From Candidatus Villigracilis proximus (lineage in GTDB: Bacteria; Chloroflexota; Anaerolineae; Anaerolineales; Villigracilaceae): DNA of 64,000 bases. The number at the start of each line of letters is the position of its first letter. Position 1 is the first letter of the stretch. The notes under the pieces were generated by a model. The model made no database searches. It had not been told where the DNA came from and was given only the letters and a program-made list of their open reading frames with translations. The DNA is taken from NCBI GenBank assembly GCA_016715195.1, contig JADKBB010000017.1, positions 1 to 64,000 on the forward strand, read 5' to 3'. The position numbers were made by a program, and so were the translations under genes. Shown piece after piece: positions 25,190-33,823 of the stretch.

Positions 25190-26070
25190 TTTTTCTTTTC
25201 TCCGATGATATTTTTCAAGATCCCAATTCTTTCGATTTCCAATTCCACAATATCGCCTGCATTCAGCCACGGGCCCTGGGTCCTGGTCAATTCCAATAAA
25301 CATCCTGTGCCAACTGTTCCCGACCCGATCACATCGCCTGCTTGTAATTGACATGTGTCCGACGCCCGCGCAATGATTTCGCCGAATGACCAGAATATAT
25401 CTTTAAAATTCCCTCTGGACATTTCAACACCGTTGACCTTTGCCGTCAAATTGAGATCGTACACGCCCGGTCTGTTTACTGTCCGATCGGCAAGCGCTTC
25501 GCTCGTGACGATGGTTGGTCCCAAAGACGATGCAAAGTCTTTCCCTTTGGCGGGGCCAAGCCCCACTTTCATTTCGGCGCGCTGCACATCCCGCGCTGAC
25601 CAGTCATTGAAGATCGTGTAGCCAAAGATGTGTTCATGTGCATCTTCGGGCTTTATGTTTATACCTGCTTTACCAATAATGACTGCGATCTCAAGTTCAA
25701 AGTCCAGTGCGTTTGTGTAATGCGGATATGGAATTTCATCGTCCGGCCCAAAAATGCTGTGCGGATTTGTGTAATAGAAAACAGGGAATTGATACCATTC
25801 CTCAGGCACGTCACGTCCGCGGTTTTGGTTGGCGGTCTTTACATGCTGTTCGAAGGCATAGGCATCGCGCAGGGTGGTGGGTTTGAGCGGCGCGTGGAAT
25901 TTCACTTCGTCCACGGCAAATGATTCTTTTGATGCGCGGCGTGCGGCTTCGTCTGCGCCGATGGAAATCACCTCGTGCATGTCTGCAAAAGGTAACGGGT
26001 AGACTCTGCCGTTCGAGACAAGGGCAGGCTGCGGTTGAGTATGAGGCGTGCTGATGGTTGCGAAATTCAT
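25186..26070 (-). CDS. Fumarylacetoacetate hydrolase-family enzyme
   Basis: A 294-residue FAH-fold hydrolase. Metal-binding and catalytic segments include ALDFELEIAVIIGKAG, IFNDWSARDVQRAEMKVGLG, GPTIVTSEAL and GSGTVGTGCLLE. With HPPD and homogentisate dioxygenase beside it, cleavage of fumarylacetoacetate to fumarate and acetoacetate is the natural job, though no maleylacetoacetate isomerase gene is visible here. ATG 26070 is the only ATG near the start; a TTG at 26088 is possible. Confidence 0.88.
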   Translation of the reverse strand: MNFATISTPHTQPQPALVSNGRVYPLPFADMHEVISIGADEAARRASKESFAVDEVKFHAPLKPTTLRDAYAFEQHVKTANQNRGRDVPEEWYQFPVFYYTNPHSIFGPDDEIPYPHYTNALDFELEIAVIIGKAGINIKPEDAHEHIFGYTIFNDWSARDVQRAEMKVGLGPAKGKDFASSLGPTIVTSEALADRTVNRPGVYDLNLTAKVNGVEMSRGNFKDIFWSFGEIIARASDTCQLQAGDVIGSGTVGTGCLLELTRTQGPWLNAGDIVELEIERIGILKNIIGEKKK

Positions 26071-26082
26071 AAGATGAGTCAG

Positions 26083-26141
26083 AGTCAAAAGTCGAAAGTC
26101 AAAAGTCGAAAGTCAAAGACCTTCGACCTTTGACTTTTGAC
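26083..26141. repeat. Short tandem and inverted GTCAAAAGTCGAA repeat
   Basis: AGTCAAAAGTCGAA is present twice in tandem and is followed by a near-complement (CGACCTTTGACTTTTGAC), making a quasi-palindrome between the HPPD and FAH genes. It resembles dispersed intergenic repeats and may fold in the mRNA. The FAH ribosome site is missing here, so it may affect translation. Confidence 0.65.
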
Positions 26142-26146
26142 GGTCT

Positions 26147-27277
26147 TTATAAGTTGCCGCGTCGTTCCTGCTCAAGTTCGAGTGATTCAAATAAGGCTTT
26201 GAAGTTGCCTTTGCCGAAGCCCTGTGCGCCGTGTCTTTGAATGATCTCAATGAACATGGTCGGGCGGTCTTGAATGGGTTTGGTGAAGATCTGCAAAAGA
26301 TAGCCTTCATCATCCTTATCAACCAGGATGCCGAGTTCCTGAATGGTCTTGTAATCTTCCTTGATCTGGCCGATGCGTTCCGGTAGGGATTCGTAATAGG
26401 TATCGGGCACACGCAGAAATTCAACACCATTCGCGCGGAGTTTTTCAACAGTGTCGAGAATGTCGCCGGTGATGATGGCAAGATGCTGCGCGCCGGGCGT
26501 CAGATAGTAATCAAGATATTCTTCGATCTGACTCTTGCGCTTGCCCTCAGCCGGTTCGTTGATCGGAAACTTGACGCGCCCGTTTCCGTTTTGCATGACT
26601 TTCGACATCAGCGCCGAATATTCAGTGGAAATATCCTTGTCATCAAAATGCATCAATTGACGGAAGCCCATCACCTGATGATAAAAATTTACCCACTGAT
26701 TCATTTTGCCAAGCTGCACATTGCCAACAATGTGATCCACCGCCGCCAGCCCCGTGGACTGCGCTTCCTTGTCTTTAATGGGGCGATAGGTGGGCGCAAA
26801 GACGCCCTTGTAATCGGTGCGATCCACGAAGACATGCAGGGTTTCGCCGTAGGTGTAAATCGCGGAAGTGCGATAAATTCCATGATCGTCTTTTTCTTCG
26901 CGCGGAGTCCATGCGGATTTTCCGCCGCGTGAGGTGGTAGCCTGCCACGCTTTTTCCACATCGTCCACTTCCAGCGCGATGACCTTTACCCCGTCACCAT
27001 GAACCATGTGATGTGAAGCCAGCGGACTGGACGGGCTGTACGGCGCAGAAACCACAAAACGCGCGTTCCCTGATTCGAGCACGTACGACGCAAATTCACG
27101 ATTGCCTGTTTCAAGCCCTGAATACGCGACGGGTTTGAAACCAAATGCCTTCCACCAGTAATACATGGCTTGCTTGGCATTGCCTACATAAAAATGCACA
27201 TGGTCAATCGATTTGATCTGTAGAAAATCTGCTTCTTCTGTCATCGGGCGTTCGTTATGTTTGGGTTTTGCTGCCAT
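26147..27277 (-). CDS. hppD: 4-Hydroxyphenylpyruvate dioxygenase
   Basis: A 376-residue iron enzyme converting 4-hydroxyphenylpyruvate to homogentisate. Two VOC-type halves are visible. The iron ligands are expected in AVDHIVGNV, AQHLAIITGD and FIEIIQRHG, and the C-terminal lid helix GFGKGNFKALFESLELEQ is complete. The start ATG 27277 has AGGAG at ideal spacing; longer upstream extensions lack one. It is the first gene of the tyrosine degradation operon read leftwards through hmgA. Confidence 0.93.
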   Translation of the reverse strand: MAAKPKHNERPMTEEADFLQIKSIDHVHFYVGNAKQAMYYWWKAFGFKPVAYSGLETGNREFASYVLESGNARFVVSAPYSPSSPLASHHMVHGDGVKVIALEVDDVEKAWQATTSRGGKSAWTPREEKDDHGIYRTSAIYTYGETLHVFVDRTDYKGVFAPTYRPIKDKEAQSTGLAAVDHIVGNVQLGKMNQWVNFYHQVMGFRQLMHFDDKDISTEYSALMSKVMQNGNGRVKFPINEPAEGKRKSQIEEYLDYYLTPGAQHLAIITGDILDTVEKLRANGVEFLRVPDTYYESLPERIGQIKEDYKTIQELGILVDKDDEGYLLQIFTKPIQDRPTMFIEIIQRHGAQGFGKGNFKALFESLELEQERRGNL

Positions 27278-27356
27278 TTTTCTCCTATAAAGTGGTGAGC
27301 TGTTCTGAGATACATGCCTGCATGGTGTGTGCTGATTGCAGGGACGGTGGCGATTG

Positions 27357-28127
27357 TTAAGATATGCCAAAAAGCGTCAGAATTAAAAGTAGCAGGCAGG
27401 TTGGGATTAAGAAACTACCTGCGTTTGCAGCCAGACTTAAGATTATAGCCTGAGGTTTGGTGAGGCCGTCTTTTTGCAAGGCGTACATATAAAAAATGGC
27501 TTCTGCTGTGAAGGCGAATAATTCACCAAGCCCAACGACAAGTATTAAATTGGAAAAGAATGGAAAAATAAACCAGACGAAAGGCAGCGTGATCAGATTG
27601 ATGAATAAGATCAAAAACCATCTGCGCGGTATATTCCATTTTTTTAAGAGAAAACCTGCCACTGGAAGTTCGATTCCCAAAGTAAAGATCAACGCTGCCA
27701 GGAAGCCGCTAAATTGTAAAGCTGGTAAATAAGGCAGACCTATGTTGGTTTGTTCAATGTATAGTGAATTGTCATTGATCTCCACCTTAAAGTTTGATAT
27801 AAAGCCGCGTTTTTGGAAGATATTGCTTTCACGTGTTGTGTCATTGAAGGTGATCGAAAGTTTATAAAAACCCTGTCCGCCGTACCCGTAATAGCAGGAG
27901 CTGTCATTGCAGTGAAAAGGTCCCATTACCGCTTGAGGGGCGGCGCATAGCTCATCTTCGCAATAATATAGTTTTGAATCCACCACAGCAACAGATGGGA
28001 TGTTGTACACAAGTTCAAAATTCATTGCGGGTTTGGGGCCGGTATCCGCGCGGACAAATTGGGTGGGAGTTGCTGCTGCAACGAAGAGAATTAAGGCGGC
28101 GAATATGAGGAATATTTTTTTATGCAT
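27357..28127 (-). CDS. Hypothetical membrane protein
   Basis: A 256-residue protein with a cleavable signal, an extracytoplasmic domain of about 130 residues containing paired cysteines (YYCEDELCAAP, HCNDSSCYYGYG), then four or five membrane helices. Repeated in Anaerolineae-type genomes from memory of style only; no family name can be given. It is followed leftwards by HPPD after about 80 bases and preceded by the YwaF-like gene, so it may belong to either unit. Confidence 0.65.
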   Translation of the reverse strand: MHKKIFLIFAALILFVAAATPTQFVRADTGPKPAMNFELVYNIPSVAVVDSKLYYCEDELCAAPQAVMGPFHCNDSSCYYGYGGQGFYKLSITFNDTTRESNIFQKRGFISNFKVEINDNSLYIEQTNIGLPYLPALQFSGFLAALIFTLGIELPVAGFLLKKWNIPRRWFLILFINLITLPFVWFIFPFFSNLILVVGLGELFAFTAEAIFYMYALQKDGLTKPQAIILSLAANAGSFLIPTCLLLLILTLFGIS

Positions 28128-28149
28128 GTTTGGAAGCGTCCCTTTAGAG

Positions 28150-28926
28150 TCAGCTTGGGGGAGAGAATGCTGATTGCGGCTGGGCAGGTTGACGATCAGC
28201 TTGAGGCGATTGCTTCCAGTCTTTGATCAGGAAGGGAATATAAAGTATGAAAAAAATTGAGAAGGCAATCGCTTCTATCTCAAAAATGTACCAGGGCCAG
28301 GGCGCGAGCATATCCAGCAAAGTGGGGAAATCAGGTTTGCCAGCCACAAAAAGATAGTTGCTGCCGATTGCGAGATTAAGGAAGAATACAGGAATCATAT
28401 AGATGTTTGTCCAAATAAAGACGCGTTTGAAAGATTGCAAGGTGGGACGGAATCCTTCCACGACGGTCATGTAGATGGCAATGTTGATCAACAGCCCGTG
28501 TGCGATGAAGGTTTGCATGATGCGAAAATGCGGGAAGTTGTAAGCGGCGGCGTCGGCGGGTGTAAGTACGGCTTGCATGGCTCCGCCAAGCCCCATGAAA
28601 TAAACAAATTCATAAATCGAATAGTTTTTTGTAATGAGCATGTATGAGGATAACCAAATGAGAACGGCGCACATGTGCAGTGGCAGCATGGTTTGAATAT
28701 TCCAAATTCCCCAATACGCCGACCAGATATGCAAAGCGGATTCATTGACTATGATGGCAATGGCAAATATCCAGCGGATCGTTCTTCTTTCCTTTTCACT
28801 CCACACATTGCGGAAGTATAAATAGGAAAAACAACAGAGCGTAATGATGGCAAGCGCAAGCAGGTGCGCTCTGCCAAAGAGTTCAAAAGTTGGGCCGTTA
28901 TAAACCAGATCAAAATATTGTCTCAT
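28150..28926 (-). CDS. YwaF/TIGR02206-family membrane protein
   Basis: A 258-residue protein with six or seven membrane helices. LPLHMCAVLIWLSSYMLITK, GGAMQAVLTP and HFRIMQTFIAHGLLI match the TIGR02206 (YwaF, TMEM164-like) family of unknown function. ATG 28926 is preferred because GGAG lies 8 bases before it. It lies 22 bases upstream of the hypothetical membrane protein, suggesting co-transcription. Confidence 0.8.
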   Translation of the reverse strand: MRQYFDLVYNGPTFELFGRAHLLALAIITLCCFSYLYFRNVWSEKERRTIRWIFAIAIIVNESALHIWSAYWGIWNIQTMLPLHMCAVLIWLSSYMLITKNYSIYEFVYFMGLGGAMQAVLTPADAAAYNFPHFRIMQTFIAHGLLINIAIYMTVVEGFRPTLQSFKRVFIWTNIYMIPVFFLNLAIGSNYLFVAGKPDFPTLLDMLAPWPWYIFEIEAIAFSIFFILYIPFLIKDWKQSPQADRQPAQPQSAFSPPS

Positions 28927-29037
28927 GGGAATCACTCCTTGTTTTTGATTTTATATACGCCACTTTTACCATACATTTTGTTTTGATTATTAGACTTTAT
29001 CGGTAATAAGCCAAACCAATAACAGGACGCGGACGAG

Positions 29038-29110
29038 CACGGATTTACGTGGAAATGACCTTTTAAAAATCCGTGTTTTCAGCGCGCAAAGCGATCTGCG
29101 TTCAAATTTT
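29038..29110. repeat. Intergenic repeat with a 22-bp motif
   Basis: CACGGATTT (29038-29046) and AAATCCGTG (29067-29075) form an inverted repeat, followed by a 22-base motif starting AAGCGATCTGCG at 29089-29110 that recurs exactly at 48351-48372. The rest of the 28936-29197 gap holds nothing else I recognise apart from a small CCCGC/GCGGG hairpin near 29175-29190 downstream of the phosphatase gene. Confidence 0.6.
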
Positions 29111-29197
29111 ATTTCTGATAATGTCTATTTTATGGTTTGGTTTGGTCGATATGTTTCAGGGTTTCCAGTTGTGCCGCCCCGCGAAGCGGGCAGAATA

Positions 29198-29647
29198 TCA
29201 TTGCTCAGCCGGCAGATTCTCTTCGATGAATTTTTCCCAGGCGGGATAATCGGCTGGGTTCCAGATTCTTTTTAAATCTTTAAAGGCATTCTCCCTGTCC
29301 CAGCCCAGATGCTTGATCCGATATAACGTAATAAAACCTGTGGCGCGGTAATTCGCCTTGCAATGCACGAGTATCTTTTTCCCTTTATGCTGATCCATGA
29401 TCTGTGTGAAGTCACGCAGATTTTCAGTGGTTGGATTTTCCCAGTCCACCGGAATGTTGTAGTAACGAATATTGTACGCTTCCACCAATTCCTTTTCATT
29501 TGAAAGCGCGCCTTCAGACGCCGACGTTGCAAGATTGATCACAACCTGCACGCCATTTTCAGCAATGACCGGAATTTGTTCCAGGGCGGGCATTCCGCTG
29601 CAAGATAGATCGTCACTTAACTTAAGATAGTTGTAAATGCGTTCCAT
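29198..29647 (-). CDS. Cysteine-phosphatase family protein
   Basis: A 149-residue dual-specificity-phosphatase-like protein. Active-site region reads LVHCKANYRATGF; the usual HCx5R loop is one residue shorter between Cys and Arg (CKANYR). This variant loop is seen in a bacterial subfamily from memory, but activity should not be assumed. The general-acid loop may be PVDWENPT. Its ATG overlaps the stop of the upstream YbaK gene (TAATG). Substrate unknown. Confidence 0.75.
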   Translation of the reverse strand: MERIYNYLKLSDDLSCSGMPALEQIPVIAENGVQVVINLATSASEGALSNEKELVEAYNIRYYNIPVDWENPTTENLRDFTQIMDQHKGKKILVHCKANYRATGFITLYRIKHLGWDRENAFKDLKRIWNPADYPAWEKFIEENLPAEQ

Positions 29648-30123
29648 TACTTCACCTGCACTATTTTTCCAGCCGTCATTTTTTGCAGGTCTTCTGTTTG
29701 TAATTCAAAGATTGCATTGGGTGTGCCTGCCGCAGCCCAGATGGTTTGATAAGGCAGGAAGTCTTCATCAAGATAGGTTTCCATTTTTTCTGCATGGCCG
29801 ATGGGAGGCACGCCTCCGATGGCGAAGCCGGTAACTGTGCGCACGAAATCGGCATCGGCGCGGCTGATGGATTCTCCAGCGTACCCGCTGATCCGTTTTT
29901 CATCCACGCGGTTTGCGCCGCTGGTTAAAACCAAAATCGGTTTACTGCTGGTTTTGCCGCGAAAGATAAGTGACTTTACGATCTGTCCCAATTCACAGCC
30001 AGCGCGGTCTGCTGCTTCCTGCGCTGTGCGAGTCGACTCGGCGTGTTCAATGACTGTGTATTTGTACCCGAGCGAGTTTAATAAATTTTGTATCTTTTGT
30101 GCAGATGGGGTCAGTTGATTCAT
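29647..30123 (-). CDS. YbaK/ProX-type aminoacyl-tRNA deacylase
   Basis: A 158-residue protein of the YbaK/ProRS-editing fold: YTVIEHAESTRTAQEAADRA, ELGQIVKSLIF, LVLTSGANRVDEKRI, TGFAIGGVPPIGHAE. These hydrolyse mischarged Cys- or Ala-tRNA. The ATG lies only 7 bases after a TATAAT box on this strand, so the message may be leaderless. Divergent from the methyltransferase gene with a shared palindromic -10 element. Confidence 0.87.
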   Translation of the reverse strand: MNQLTPSAQKIQNLLNSLGYKYTVIEHAESTRTAQEAADRAGCELGQIVKSLIFRGKTSSKPILVLTSGANRVDEKRISGYAGESISRADADFVRTVTGFAIGGVPPIGHAEKMETYLDEDFLPYQTIWAAAGTPNAIFELQTEDLQKMTAGKIVQVK

Positions 30124-30130
30124 GGCTCAT

Positions 30131-30138
30131 ATTATAAT
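30131..30138. promoter_or_regulatory. Palindromic -10 element serving two divergent genes
   Basis: ATTATAAT is its own reverse complement and gives TATAAT on both strands. The ATG on plus (30145) is 6 bases and the ATG on minus (30123) is 7 bases from the box. With transcription starting about 7 bases after -10, both mRNAs would begin at or next to the start codon. No convincing -35 is visible. Confidence 0.5.
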
Positions 30139-30144
30139 GGTTAC

Positions 30145-30837
30145 ATGCCTACACAAGAAGAAATCTATCAGACAGAAGGGGATAAGTACGAGGCGTTGAT
30201 CGCGCGCGAAGATTATCAAGGGAATATTCTGAAATCGCTGCGTGAGATCACTACTCTGGAAGATCGCATCGTTCTGGACCTGGGAGCTGGTACTGGACGA
30301 CTGGCCTGTTTACTCGCTCCGTATGTATCCCGCATCCGCGCTTTCGATATTTCAGAGGAAATGCTGCGGGTCTGCCGTGAGAAACTCAGCGCCAGCGGAC
30401 TTGTCAACTGGCAGGTGGATGTGGCCGATCACCGTCAACTGCCGGTGGAAGATGTCTCTGCCGATCTCGTCGTCTCCGGCTGGAGCGTGGCGTATCTCGC
30501 AGTCTGGAATCCTGAATCAGCGCGGGTGGAATTGGAAAAATGGCTGGGCGAGATGAAACGCATCTTAAGACCGAACAGCTATATCGTTTTGTTTGAATCG
30601 CTGGGCACAGGCAATGAGTCGCCGATTAAGTTGGAGCATCTCAAGGACTATTATCCCTGGTTGGACGAAGCCGGATTCCAAAATAAATGGATCCGCACTG
30701 ACTATAAATTTGAGTCTCTTGAAGAAGCAGAATATTTATCACGCTTTTTCTTTGGAGATGAATTAGGAAATAAGGTAAGAGACAATCACTGGGTGATCTT
30801 GCCCGAGTGTACGGGTGTGTGGTGGAAACAGATATAG
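30145..30837 (+). CDS. SAM-dependent methyltransferase, class I
   Basis: A 230-residue Rossmann-fold methyltransferase. Motif I is VLDLGAGTGRLACLLAP, the acidic motif II is RAFDISEEMLRVC, and ADLVVSGWSVAYL is the post-motif region. The substrate cannot be read from sequence. ATG 30145 has no ribosome site; it lies just after a TATAAT, so leaderless initiation is likely. A bidirectional terminator follows. Confidence 0.83.
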   Translation: MPTQEEIYQTEGDKYEALIAREDYQGNILKSLREITTLEDRIVLDLGAGTGRLACLLAPYVSRIRAFDISEEMLRVCREKLSASGLVNWQVDVADHRQLPVEDVSADLVVSGWSVAYLAVWNPESARVELEKWLGEMKRILRPNSYIVLFESLGTGNESPIKLEHLKDYYPWLDEAGFQNKWIRTDYKFESLEEAEYLSRFFFGDELGNKVRDNHWVILPECTGVWWKQI

Positions 30838-30855
30838 AAGGATGATGATGAATGA

Positions 30856-30885
30856 TGAAAAAAACCGTCTTGCAAGACGGTTTTT
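30856..30885. terminator. Bidirectional terminator
   Basis: AAAAAACCGTCTTGCAAGACGGTTTTTTT between converging methyltransferase and membrane-protein genes (written as arms AAAACCGTCTTG and complement). Confidence 0.88.
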
Positions 30886-30896
30886 TTCATTGAAAT

Positions 30897-31457
30897 TCAA
30901 CTTTGTTTTTTGAAGCCGTTTCTGATCGCCATGATTAGACCAATTAGAATTAATAAAATGCTGGCTCCTGCAAAAGCCCATTTGATCGTATTGAGCAGGA
31001 TAAAGACCCACGCGAGCGCTGCGGATTGAGTTGGGTAGAGCGAGAGCAGGGCCACGATGGAAATATTCTCAAGCAGGTCGAAGAACCATGCGCCGAGCGG
31101 CACGATATTGTATTTTCTCATCGTGCTGGTGGATGAAAATCCGCGCTGAAAGAGCCACGAGATCAACAAGCCAAAGAAAAATAAATATACGATGGGATAA
31201 ATAATATCGACAGTTAATTCCACGTTACGGTAAAAGATGAGATTGAATTCGCCGTATCTGGCGATCATAGCGTAGATCTTTTGCGGGGTTGTGAAGATCA
31301 TCAGATCAAGCGGAAGTACGCCGCCTGTTCCGTCCTGCATGATGCCTTGAACAAGCGGGAGCAGGAACCCGGCAAAGAAAGCATCGAGCAGGAACAGGAT
31401 AAAGATCAACCAGCCTTTATTCCATTGATAAAAACGTTCCGAAATATTTTTGAGCAT
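30897..31457 (-). CDS. Hypothetical four-helix membrane protein
   Basis: A 186-residue integral membrane protein with four hydrophobic helices (around residues 14-38, 82-103, 128-148 and 155-178) and a basic C-terminus GFKKQS. The ATG at 31457 opens MLKNISERFYQWNKGW. I recognise no family. It is a single gene between a bidirectional terminator and an open intergenic region. Confidence 0.65.
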   Translation of the reverse strand: MLKNISERFYQWNKGWLIFILFLLDAFFAGFLLPLVQGIMQDGTGGVLPLDLMIFTTPQKIYAMIARYGEFNLIFYRNVELTVDIIYPIVYLFFFGLLISWLFQRGFSSTSTMRKYNIVPLGAWFFDLLENISIVALLSLYPTQSAALAWVFILLNTIKWAFAGASILLILIGLIMAIRNGFKKQS

Positions 31458-31541
31458 ACAGTCTCCACGAATAATGTTTTTTATAGAAACACGCCGCCGT
31501 ATACTTGGTGACGCGTCTTTTCCATTACTTAAGATGGGTTT

Positions 31542-32006
31542 TTATTTTATCAGCGCTTCGCCGCCCGGCAGGGCATCTTCCACACGCTGTTTGTGTTGAC
31601 CATGCATTGGCATGAATTCCATTTCTTGCAGGGAGTAATATCCAAAAGCGGTTGTTTCATCGCTTAGTTGCAATTCACCTTCGAGAATCTCCGCTTCAAA
31701 ACTCAGCACAACAAAGAAGGCTTTGTTTCCATCGGCATAGATCACCAACTGATCCGGGTTACTATATACACCGATCAAGCGTGTCACACGGACTTTTAAA
31801 CCGGTTTCCTCCCATACTTCGCGTTCACAGGCTTCTGCCGCGCTTTCGCCTGATTCCATGCCGCCGCCCGGCAGACACCAGCGTCCGTTGTCGGTGCGTT
31901 GAGTGAGCAGTACTTTCTCGCGTTTTGCGTCAAAGATCGCGGCGCTGCACCCCACGCGGATTTTTCCTTCCCTGCCAAGCCGCGGGCCATATAAAGTTTG
32001 GGTCAT
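31542..32006 (-). CDS. NUDIX hydrolase
   Basis: A 154-residue pyrophosphohydrolase with a complete Nudix box: G-x5-E-x7-REVWEETGL around GGMESGESAAEACE. The N-terminus carries VGCSAAIFDAKREKVLLTQR, typical of the ADP-ribose/NTP clean-up type. Exact substrate unknown. ATG 32006 follows AAGGAGCAATTT. Single gene, divergent from the next lipoprotein. Confidence 0.9.
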   Translation of the reverse strand: MTQTLYGPRLGREGKIRVGCSAAIFDAKREKVLLTQRTDNGRWCLPGGGMESGESAAEACEREVWEETGLKVRVTRLIGVYSNPDQLVIYADGNKAFFVVLSFEAEILEGELQLSDETTAFGYYSLQEMEFMPMHGQHKQRVEDALPGGEALIK

Positions 32007-32124
32007 ATAAATTGCTCCTTGTTATGTTCTTTTTGCCAGTACAAATGTATGGCGTGAAATTTTCTTTTCAATTAAACTGCATACAGTATAATCGCCGAAT
32101 TCAAATTTATTTACAGGAGCAAAA

Positions 32125-32826
32125 ATGAAAAACATCAAGGTCATTTCTTTTTCTGCGCTGTTGTTGGTGACCATGCTGGCATGTTCCGCAGTTTCCAGTT
32201 TGGTAGCGACACCTACGCCCATCCCAACCAATACACCGCTGCCATCACCCACGCCATTACCATCTCCTACACAAAATTCCGTGCTTTTTGAAGACAGCGA
32301 TTTCACGAACTCATGCACCACTGAGTCCACGGCAGATGTGGAGCGCTTTGTGGAAAATGGGCAGTTCAATATGCGTGTTATTACCCCGTCCTATGTTTCC
32401 TGGTCGGAATGCACCAAGGTTGAATATGATGATTTTATTTTGGATGTGGACGCGACACAGGTTGACGGACCCAACAACAACACATACGGCGTGATTTTCC
32501 GTTACGGATTAAACGCGGATGATTTTTATACTTTTTCGATCAGCGGCGACGGGTTTTATGTCCTTGCCATTGATGGCGCCAAACGTACAGAACCTGAAAT
32601 GATCGTTGACTGGACGCAGTCCACGGCGATCAAACAGGGCGCGCAAACCAACCATCTCAAGGTGATCGCAGTTGGCAGCAGTATTAAATACTTTGTGAAC
32701 GATCAGTTGCTGGGTGAAGTGCAGGACAGCCGTTTGCCTACAGGTACGATCGGATTTTTCGCGGGCGCACTGGATGAAGGCGGCGCGCATGTTTCTTTTG
32801 ATAATCTAAAGATCTCACAACCGTAA
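32125..32826 (+). CDS. Lipoprotein with LamG/DUF1080-like domain
   Basis: A 233-residue lipoprotein (signal ending LLVTMLAC). A Pro/Thr-rich linker (residues 28-50) is followed by a jelly-roll domain: DFILDVDATQVDGPNNNTYG, FRYGLNADDFYTFSIS, NHLKVIAVGSSIKYFVNDQL, TIGFFAG, VSFDNLKI. This is the pattern of concanavalin-like carbohydrate-binding domains such as DUF1080. TATAAT lies about 30 bases upstream and ACAGGAG precedes the ATG. Function otherwise unknown. Confidence 0.75.
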   Translation: MKNIKVISFSALLLVTMLACSAVSSLVATPTPIPTNTPLPSPTPLPSPTQNSVLFEDSDFTNSCTTESTADVERFVENGQFNMRVITPSYVSWSECTKVEYDDFILDVDATQVDGPNNNTYGVIFRYGLNADDFYTFSISGDGFYVLAIDGAKRTEPEMIVDWTQSTAIKQGAQTNHLKVIAVGSSIKYFVNDQLLGEVQDSRLPTGTIGFFAGALDEGGAHVSFDNLKISQP

Positions 32827-32839
32827 TTTAATCAAGGTT

Positions 32840-32897
32840 AAAACAAACAAAAAGAAGGATGCAGTTTTTATTGCATCCTTCTTTTTGTTTGTTTTAA
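32840..32897. terminator. Long bidirectional terminator
   Basis: AAACAAACAAAAAGAAGGAT and complement around GCAGTTTTTATTGC; more than 20 bp of stem with A/T runs at both ends. Confidence 0.85.
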
Positions 32898-32932
32898 TTT
32901 AAATTACCTTGCGCAAATTCTTTGACTGGCAA

Positions 32933-33775
32933 TTATTTGATGAATGTGCCGTTACGCAGATCTGCAATGGTTTGTTGAATTTCTTCCGCTGTGTTCATGA
33001 CGAATGGCCCGTAGGGGACAATGGGTTCTTTGAACGGTGCGCCTGCGATCAACATAAAGCGCACACCCGAGTCACTCTTAACTTCGAGCTGGTCGCCGTC
33101 ACGATTGAAAACCACCATGCTGACAGATTCCACAACCTCGTTGGCAAATTCTCCAGCGCCTTCGAAGACATAGGCCAGCGCTGTGTATCCGCTTGGGATG
33201 GGGTAAATGAATTTCGAACCGGGTGCCAGCTTCACGTCCAGATAAAGAGGCGAGGCGGCGATCTCTGTCACAGGGCCGCGAATCCCATCCAGTTCACCGG
33301 CTACGAGTCGAATTGTTGCGCCGTCTTTTTCGATGGTGGGGATGGTGGAGGAATTCACTTCCTGATAGCGGGGCTGTCCCATTTTTTGAGCGGCGGGTAG
33401 ATTAACCCAAAGTTGGAATCCGTAAATATTTCCGCTTTCACCGCGGCGGGGCATTTCTTCATGCAGAATGCCGCGTCCGCTGGTCATCCATTGCACATCA
33501 CCGGGGCCGATCACGCCGGCGTTGCCGAGGCTGTCACGATGATTTACGCTGCCGTCCAAAATATAGGTGACGGTTTCAATGCCGCGATGCGGATGCATCG
33601 GGAAGCCGCGCAATGGGCCTTCAAGCGGATTGTTGAAGGCGAAATGGTCAAAGAGCAAAAAGGGGTCGTGTTCGTTGCTCGCACGCGGAGAAACGGAACG
33701 CCTAAGCAAAACGCCTGCGCCTTCCACGACGAGCTGCGGTTCAATGATATGGGAAATAGTTTTAAAGTTAGTCAT
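32933..33775 (-). CDS. Pirin-family bicupin protein
   Basis: A 280-residue bicupin. Metal-site residues are in FPMHPHRGIETVTYI, GSVNHRDSLG and GRGILHEEMP, and the second half carries PGSKFIYPIPSGYTALAYVF. Pirins include quercetin dioxygenases and redox regulators; which applies here cannot be told. It is intact, with normal length. It stands as a single gene between a terminator and the ABC exporter unit. Confidence 0.9.
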   Translation of the reverse strand: MTNFKTISHIIEPQLVVEGAGVLLRRSVSPRASNEHDPFLLFDHFAFNNPLEGPLRGFPMHPHRGIETVTYILDGSVNHRDSLGNAGVIGPGDVQWMTSGRGILHEEMPRRGESGNIYGFQLWVNLPAAQKMGQPRYQEVNSSTIPTIEKDGATIRLVAGELDGIRGPVTEIAASPLYLDVKLAPGSKFIYPIPSGYTALAYVFEGAGEFANEVVESVSMVVFNRDGDQLEVKSDSGVRFMLIAGAPFKEPIVPYGPFVMNTAEEIQQTIADLRNGTFIK

Positions 33776-33823
33776 ACAGATTTGATGCGGCGAGTCGGGC
33801 AGGTATTACGAAAAAAGTGGAAT

